Below, piece after piece: positions 1 to 7,200 of a DNA stretch of 17,030 bases (its first letter is position 1; each line of letters starts with the position of its first letter). A program made the position numbers and the translations under genes. Origin of the DNA: Bacteroidota bacterium (GTDB lineage: Bacteria; Bacteroidota; Bacteroidia; Flavobacteriales; Flavobacteriaceae); contig JAEZGB010000133.1 in the NCBI GenBank assembly GCA_023437485.1, forward strand, positions 1 to 17,030, read 5' to 3'. Below the pieces are notes generated by a model. It saw only the letters and a list, made by a program, of their open reading frames with translations. It searched no databases and was not told where the DNA came from.

Positions 1-623
1 GCATTACGGTGATCCACGTGGTGAGCAGTTCAAAGTTTGCTTTGAAAGCACAGGACGCGGGTGTTGACGCGGTGGTTGCCGAAGGTTTCGAGGCCGGCGG
101 GCACAACGGCAGGGAGGAGACTACCACACTCACGCTGATTCCCATGGTTCGGCAAAAGATTGAAGTTCCGCTAATTGCGGCCGGCGGAATCGCCACGGGC
201 AGGGGAATGCTGGCGGCGATGGCCCTGGGCGCCGATGGGGTACAGGTGGGCAGCCGTTTCGCGGCTTCGGAAGAATCGTCGGCGCATGAGAATTTTAAAC
301 AGACCATTGTCAATGTTAACGAAGGCGATACCCATCTGACCTTGAAAGAACTCGCTCCGGTGCGATTGATCAAGAATAAATTCTGGCAAGACCTTCAGGA
401 TCTTTACGCTGAGTGCCCCACGCCGGAACAATTAAAGCAATTACTGGGTCGTGCCCGCGCAAAAAAGGGTATGTTTGAGGGCGATTTGGTAGAGGGCGAA
501 CTGGAAATTGGCCAAATTGCGGGTTTGATCCGCGATATTAAACCCGCGGCGCAGATTTTGCATGAAATCATCGCCGAGTTTGAATCGGTGAAAAAGGAAA
601 TGGCCTCCTGGCCGCAATTTTAA
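1..623 (+). CDS. NAD(P)H-dependent flavin oxidoreductase / nitronate monooxygenase family, 5'-truncated by window edge
   Basis: This is the C-terminal two thirds of an FMN-binding TIM-barrel oxidoreductase of the nitronate monooxygenase (2-nitropropane dioxygenase, FabK-like) family. The frame is open from base 3 to the window edge (Ile-Thr-Val-Ile-His-Val-Val), so the GTG at 9 is not a real start; roughly 110 N-terminal residues lie outside. Visible motifs are the EGFEAGGHNG loop, whose His is the catalytic position in this family, and the FMN-phosphate-binding strand and loop AAGGIATGRGM followed by GADGVQVGSRFAASEES. Members oxidise alkyl nitronates or act as flavin-dependent reductases in the cytoplasm; which applies here cannot be told from this fragment. 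The next gene starts 4 nt after the stop, suggesting co-transcription. Family assignment is firm, substrate unknown. Confidence 0.88.
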   Translation, partial: ITVIHVVSSSKFALKAQDAGVDAVVAEGFEAGGHNGREETTTLTLIPMVRQKIEVPLIAAGGIATGRGMLAAMALGADGVQVGSRFAASEESSAHENFKQTIVNVNEGDTHLTLKELAPVRLIKNKFWQDLQDLYAECPTPEQLKQLLGRARAKKGMFEGDLVEGELEIGQIAGLIRDIKPAAQILHEIIAEFESVKKEMASWPQF

Positions 624-627
624 TTAC

Positions 628-1047
628 ATGAACTTGAAATCATTTATCATCGTAGCCTTGCTGGTGCTTGGCTTTCAGCAATCATCGGCACAGGTTTACC
701 ACTTCCAGGCAACCGGCTTCAGCGTACTTGAAAAAACGCCGCGCGGCACCTGGGGCCAATGGTCAGAATTGCAACCAACCTCGCTGATCATCACCCTTGA
801 TACCAATAAAAATCGCATTGTGGTGTACTCGCAGGAGATCCAGGTGTATACCATCAATACCTATGGCGAAAAGGAAGAAAGCGATGCTGATCTGGTTTAC
901 CCGTTTATCTGCAGTGATTCTGACGGCATGCCTTTTACGATATCAATCATAACACGAAAACTTCAGGGCGGTCGCAAACAGTTGTACATCAACCAGAAAG
1001 ACGTCGTGCTTGTCTACAATATCATCAACCACATTCCTTCCAAATAA
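628..1047 (+). CDS. Small secreted protein of unknown function
   Basis: This 139-residue protein has a clear Sec signal peptide: Lys at position 4, a hydrophobic core from about 6 to 16, and SSAQ with likely cleavage near residue 21. The mature part (about 118 residues) is rich in beta-prone segments (SLIITLDTNKNRIVVYSQEI, KQLYINQKDVVLVYNII), looks like a small all-beta periplasmic or surface domain, and has one Cys. I recognise no catalytic motif, lipobox or T9SS sorting domain. The ATG lies 4 nt after the preceding stop, so it is probably the last gene of that operon. A gene-free, foldable stretch follows. Similar short secreted proteins are common in Flavobacteriia, but I cannot assign a function. 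Confidence 0.8.
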   Translation: MNLKSFIIVALLVLGFQQSSAQVYHFQATGFSVLEKTPRGTWGQWSELQPTSLIITLDTNKNRIVVYSQEIQVYTINTYGEKEESDADLVYPFICSDSDGMPFTISIITRKLQGGRKQLYINQKDVVLVYNIINHIPSK

Positions 1048-1116
1048 GTTGCAGCGCTCAGTTTTCCCTACTAAAAAAATGTTAATCACTTTGTTCATAA
1101 ATCCAGCGCTGCCAAA

Positions 1117-1140
1117 AAACCTCCCTTTAAAAAAAGGTTT
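1117..1140. terminator. AT-rich inverted repeat after the small secreted gene, weak terminator candidate
   Basis: AAACCT (1117-1122) and AGGTTT (1135-1140) form a perfect 6-bp inverted repeat around a 12-nt loop. It lies 70 nt after the stop at 1047 and is followed by an AT-rich stretch, not a T-run. It might end the upstream transcript or be part of the promoter region for the adhesin operon. It is AT-rich and weak, so chance is possible. No good TAnnTTTG -7 box was found in this gap. Confidence 0.25.
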
Positions 1141-1152
1141 AATATAGTGTCA

Positions 1153-1239
1153 TGTTAGGATCGGTGAGCCTTTTTGAATAATAAGGCATTTCCGGCTAGG
1201 GCAATCCCCGGTCCTGATAATTCCGGCAAAGCCGAAATT
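1153..1239 (+). promoter_or_regulatory. Putative structured 5' leader RNA of the adhesin operon
   Basis: Hand folding gives a continuous 12-bp helix between 1153-1164 and 1208-1219 (three G-U pairs, the rest Watson-Crick). It encloses a hairpin with GCCTT (1168-1172) paired to AAGGC (1183-1187), and a small GG/CC stem near 1199-1207. A second hairpin, 1219-1239, has AATT and CGGC paired to GCCG and AATT around an AAA loop with one C-A mismatch. It ends 13 nt before the ATG at 1253. TTCCGGC occurs twice (1190-1196 and 1221-1227), and either copy can pair with GCCGAAA at 1231-1237, which would allow switching between two folds. I recognise no known riboswitch consensus. Regulatory function is inference from the fold and position only. 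Confidence 0.4.
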
Positions 1240-1252
1240 TGACCACTTGCTT

Positions 1253-4200
1253 ATGGGAGCCTTTACCTTTTGTAGAAAAAAATTCATCCTGATTTTTTTT
1301 GCCTTTGCAGGGTTCTCCGGCATTCACGGACTTTGGGCGCAGTGCCCTACAATTTCGGACAATTCCCAGTCATTTTGCGACCTTCAGGCACCGACGGTTT
1401 CCAGTCTTTCGGCAGTTGATAACGGAGGAGGGATTGTGTGGTATGCGACGGCCACTTCCACCACCCCGCTTTCGCCATCGGCAGGGCTGGTCAGTGGCGA
1501 GGATTATTTTGCCGACAGTGCTGCGGGGAGTTGCGGTGTAAGGCCAAGCGTGACCGTTACGATTTATTCGGCACCGATTGGCGGCCCTTTTCAGGGAGTT
1601 TGCGTGGGTGTGGCTACCGAGGCAACCATTCCCGCGCCTGGCGACCCCAATCCCGATATCGAAGCTATTGGAAACAATATCCAATGGTATCTCACGGCTA
1701 CCGGCGGAACGCCCTTGACCCCTGGCACAATCCTGAATGACAACACGATTTACTACGCGAGCCAGACCAATCCGGATACGGGTTGCGAAACCTCGCGCCT
1801 GGCCGTTTTTGTCAATGTGGGCGTGGTTCCGGTTCCCACCGGCGACGCCACGCAGGAATTTTGCAATGACCCGTCAAATCCGCCGACGGTGGCCAATCTC
1901 GTGGCAAGCGGGGTGAACAATTGGTATTTGACTGAATCGTCAGCCGCGCCGCTTCCGCTTTCAACACCACTTATCAATGGGCAAAGCTATTATGCCACAA
2001 CCGTTGACCCGCCGTGTGAAAGCCCCACGCGGTTTGAAGTAGTCGTAACTTTGTCGGCGCCCAACAATCCCGGGACGGCCGGCAATTTGTCGCTTTGTGA
2101 AAATGAGTTGGAATCAACCGGTTCGGTAAATCTTTTTCCGTTGTTGGGTGGCGCTCCGCAAAGCTCCGGAACGTGGACCGGCCCGCTGCCCACCACCAAT
2201 GGCGCGCAGGGAACCCTGGACGTCTCGGGCATGACCGTGGCCGGCAGCCCTTACGTATTCACTTATACCGTTACAGGCATTTGCGCTCCGGCATCGTCAA
2301 TAGTCACCGTCAACATCCTGCCCCCGCCAACGGCTGCAATCTCAACAAATCAGACCATTTGTGCAGGCTCGGTGGGCACAGTAAATTTTACCGGTACGCC
2401 GAACGCCACCGTTACCTATACAGTTAATGGGGGCGCGAACCAAACTATCGTGCTCAATGCTTCGGGCAACGCGACTGTTTCGCAAACGTATACGCAATCG
2501 GCCGTGTATGATCTGGTTAGCGTCACCTCGGCAGGCGCATCACCCTGTAGCCAATCGGTTTCAGGTGCGGTCACCATCACCGTGCTCGATATTCCGGTGG
2601 CTTCAATTTCCGCCGATACGACTATATGCTCGGGCGATAGCGCTACCGTCATCTTTACCGGAACACCGAATTCAACGGTAAATTATATGGTGAACGGGGC
2701 ATCGGCGCAGGTCACACTTAACGCCGCGGGAACAGCCACGGTTACCGGTAATTATACTACCGATACCACATTTACCCTGGTCAGTGTTACATCGGCAGGA
2801 ACCCCCAGTTGCTTCAGGGCGCTGACACAGTCAATCCTCATTACGGTGGTTCAGCCACCGGTTGCCTCGATCTCCGGTAATGTAAGTATCTGCCCCAATT
2901 CAGCGGCTACGATTACCTTTACGGGTACACCAAATGCAACGATCACATACACCGTAAACGGCGGCCCCAACCAAACCTTGACGCTTAATGCATCGGGATC
3001 TGCGGCCATCACGCAAAATTATACGGCCACCACGGTTTTTACTTTGGTGGAAGTTTCAACGGCCGGAAACCCTGCTTGCAGTATGCCAGCTTCCGGGTCG
3101 GTTACGGTGACTGTTTTGCCTTTGCCCGTGGCGAGCATCGCATACGATACGGTGATCTGCACGGGCCAATCCGCGCAGGTGACAATAACCGGGACACCAA
3201 ACGCCACGGTGGCCTACACGGTTAATGGGGGCACGAACCAGACCATTATGCTAGACGCGTCTGGCACGGCTACCATCAACGCCAGCTATACCTCTACAAC
3301 TGTCATAGCTTTGGTGAGCGTGGCCTCGGCTGGCACGCCAAGTTGCAGCCAGCCCCTTACAGGATCGGTTACCATTACGGTGTTGCCTTTGCCCACTGTG
3401 TCCATCGCTGCGAATTCAACAATCTGCTCAGGCGAGTCGGCTTCGGTGACCTTTACCGGTACTGCGAACGCGACGGTGACCTATACAGTAAATGGCGGGG
3501 CCAACCAGACTGTTGTGCTCAGTCCATCAGGTAACGCGACCGTAACCGGAACATTTACATCCACCACGGTCTTTTCACTTGTAGAAGTGGCAACCTCGGG
3601 GACTCCTGCTTGCTCGCAACCCGCATCGGGAACGGTGACCATTACGGTAATTCCGCCACCTACCGTCGCCATATCCTCCAATACTACGATTTGTTCGGGC
3701 GAATCGGCACCCGTCACATTTACGGGGACCCCGAATGCCACGGCAACCTACACCGTCAATGGCGGACCAAACCAGGTCATAACCCTGAATGAAAGCGGAA
3801 CAGCGGTTTTGAATGGAATCTATACGGCCACTACAGTGATTGCCCTTGTTGATGTTGCTACGGCAGGAACGCCCGTGTGCAGCCAGCCTGTTTCGGGAAG
3901 CGTAACCATAACCGTGCAGCCACTGCCGCAGGTGGGTATTTCGGCCAATGCGACTGTTTGCTCAGGGGAAAATGCCACGGTTACCTTCACCGGCACTCCG
4001 AACGCGGTAATCACCTACGAGGTGAACGGCGGACCGAATCAGACGATCTCGCTGAGTAGTTCTGGCAGCGCTACGATTTCGCAAACTTACACCTCGACTA
4101 CCACCTATACATTGATCAGCGCGGCCAGCACCGGTTCTCCGGCCTGCAGCCAGCCACAGTCAGGATCAGTGGTAATTACGGTAATTCCGCCTCCAACCGC

Positions 4201-7200
4201 TTCTCTTAGTGCTCCTACCGCGGTTTGTGCGGGAGCGGACGCCAGCGTCACGGTAACGGGAACTCCCAATGCCACGGTTTCCTACACAATCAACGGCGGC
4301 GCCCCCCAGACGATTGTGCTCAACGCTTCGGGCGTTGGGACCATCACGGGTGCTTATGAAGTGAATGCCATCATTGAACTTTTAGAAGTGACAACTGCCG
4401 GCACTCCCGCTTGTTCGCAATCGCTTTCATCAACAATTACGGTTCCGGTAACACCGCTTCCGGTCGTGTCCATTTCAGGGTCGACCACGGTTTGCCCCGG
4501 AGCCCCGGCGACGGTCAGTTTTAGCGGTAGCGCGAATTCAACGGTTAGTTACACTGTAAATGGCGGCCCGGTACAGACAATTGTTTTGGGCGATGATGGA
4601 ACCGCAATGATCAGCCAGAATTACAATGAAACGACAATTTATGCATTGGTAAGTATTGCGACGCAGGGCAATCCGTCATGCAGCCAGCCACAATCGGGGA
4701 CGGTCACCATTACCGTTGTGCCACCGCCAACAGTTACCATTTCAGGTGAGGCTACCATTTGCTCAGGCAGTACGGCATCGGTGAGTTTCAGCGGTACGCC
4801 AAATGCGATTGTAACTTTTACCGTCAACGGACAGGTCCAGACCATTACGCTGGATTCGACGGGCAATGCCGTATTAACCACAACCTATACGGTCACTTCG
4901 GTTATCGCCCTGGCCAGCGCAGCTACTTCAGTTCCCCCTGCCTGTGATCAACCTCAGACGGGGCAGGTCATCATCAGCGTTATCCCAGCGCCCACCGCAA
5001 GCATTTCTGCAAATGTATCGGTATGCCCGGGCGGGGAGGCAACGATCGCTTTTTCGGGAACGCCGAATTCCACAGTAAGCTATACCGTCGATGGAGGCCC
5101 GGTCCAGACCATTTTGCTCAATGCGTCAGGTACGGCAACTATTGTGGCTGCCTATACGCAAACAACGGTTTATGAGCTGGTAGGTGTACAAAGTTCGGGA
5201 TCGCCATCATGCCCCGCCACGGTTTCAGGTACGGCCACCGTCTCGGTTCTGGCATTGCCGGTTGCGACGCTTACAGCCGCTCAATCACAAGTTTGCTCAG
5301 GTACTACTGCGACCATAACCTTTACCGGGACGCCTGGTGCTACCGTAACCTATACTGTCAATGGCGGCGCAAACCAGATGGTAACGCTGGACCCATCGGG
5401 ATCGGCAACTATATTTCCAACAGTTTCGGGAACCACTGTTGTGACCCTTGTGTCGGCGGCAACGGGTACTACGCCGTCCTGCAGTCAAACTTTGTCAGAA
5501 AGTGTTGAAATCCAGGCTTCCGAGCCGCCTCAGGCCGGAAACGATGTAGCGTCAGTACTAGTTTGCGCCACCGATGTGCCGGTCAATATTTTCAATTTAC
5601 TTGGCAATGCGCAGCCGGGAGGGACCTGGGCGCCATCGTTGACAACTCCCGGATTTTTTGACCCGGCTGTTGATGCCCCCGGAACCTATGTCTATACCGT
5701 TGATGCACAGGGTCCGTGTCCATCTGATTCCGCGTCGGTGACCATATCGGTAATTGAGCCGGCCAGCGCTGGCGAAGATTTTGAAGTTCAGCTATGTGAC
5801 AATTCAACTCCGGTCAACTTGTTTTCTCTGCTGGGTAGCACCGCACAATCCGGGGGTATGTGGACACCAAACCTGTCAAATCCGGGATTTTTCAATGCGG
5901 CGGTCGATGCGCCCGGAACTTATACCTATACCGTTATGGGAACTGCGCCTTGCGGAAGTGATTCGGCCAGTGCGACCATAATCGTAATTCCGGCCGCCAA
6001 CGCTGGGACTTCGGCAACAATTGCTGTCTGCGGAAACGGGCAACCGGTTGATCTTTTTGCTGCGCTGGGGCCCGATGCGCAGCCCGGCGGAAGCTGGTTT
6101 CCGGCACTCTCGTCGGGGAGTGGATCCTTTGACCCTGATCTTGATGCTCCCGGAACCTACATTTATACGGTTGAGTCGGCCTTGCCATGCATTCCTGCTT
6201 CGGCCAGTGTCACCGTCTCATTGGTAACGCCTCCAAATGCGGGGAGTGATGCACAAGTGGTAATATGTTCAAACTCGGATCCGCAAGATCTTTTTCTCCT
6301 GCTGGGCAACCAGGCGCAGACAGGCGGTTCTTGGTCGCCTTCACTGGCTTCCGGGACCGGGATTTTTGACCCTGCGCTTGACGGCGAAGGAATCTATACC
6401 TATACGGTCCAAGGGCAGTCTCCTTGTGAAAACGACACCGCAACGGTTACCGTGACGGTAACACCAGGGCCTGATGCCGGCCAGGACGGGGTACTGACCC
6501 TTTGCGTGGACAGCGCTCCGCAAAACCTTTTCGATTTCCTTTTGGGTTCGCCACAGCAGGGAGGCACATGGAGTCCTTCGTTGTCATCCGGTAACGGAAT
6601 TTTTGATCCCGAGGCAGACGCTCCCGGGGTTTATACCTATACTTTTTTCGGCGACCAGCCGTGCGATAATGATACCGCGACAGTGACAGTAACTGTAAAT
6701 CCTGTCCCGGATGCTGGAGAAGATGGCACAGCGTTCTTCTGCACCAATTATCCTCCCGGTGACCTATTGAATTACCTGACGGGCAGCCCTCAGCCCGGGG
6801 GAACATGGACACCTGCGTTGGCAAGCGGTTCAGGCTTGTTCAACCCGCTGTTGGATGCGCCGGGTACTTATACGTACACAGTTGGAGGAGGTTTTTGCAC
6901 TACCGATACAGCGCAGGTAACCGTTACGGTTCAACAGTCACCAAATGCCGGGGGAACCGGTGCGCCACTTTTGATTACTGCATGCCAGTCCGATACTGCG
7001 ATTGACCTTTTTGCCGGGCTTAACGGCACCCAGGACCTCGGCACATGGACCGATGATGACAACACCGGAGCGCTTTCGGGCAACCTGTTCGACGCTTCGG
7101 CAGTGGGCCCGGGAAGCTATGAATTTACCTATACGGTGGGTGGCGGTGTTTCGCCATGCCTTTTTGATACGGCCACGGTAACGGTAGTGGTGGAAGCCCC

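Noticed and set aside
1153..1239. c-di-GMP-I, cobalamin, TPP or SAM riboswitch
   Set aside because: The characteristic conserved segments of these classes are absent. The short GGGCAA and GGCAAAGCC matches are out of order for c-di-GMP-I.
1247..1252. TTG start two codons before the ATG of the adhesin
   Set aside because: The ATG at 1253 gives a normal signal peptide, and nothing favours the TTG.
3019..4881. A family of similar minus-strand open frames (62-86 codons, several opening MAFGVPV) at 3019-3207, 3481-3741, 3820-4014 and 4639-4881
   Set aside because: They are antisense reflections of the 89-residue repeats. The similarity follows from the repeated plus-strand coding sequence, and they have no signals of their own.
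2324..5524. Phase-variable repeat tract in the adhesin
   Set aside because: The units differ too much at the DNA level for frequent slippage, and all units are multiples of three.
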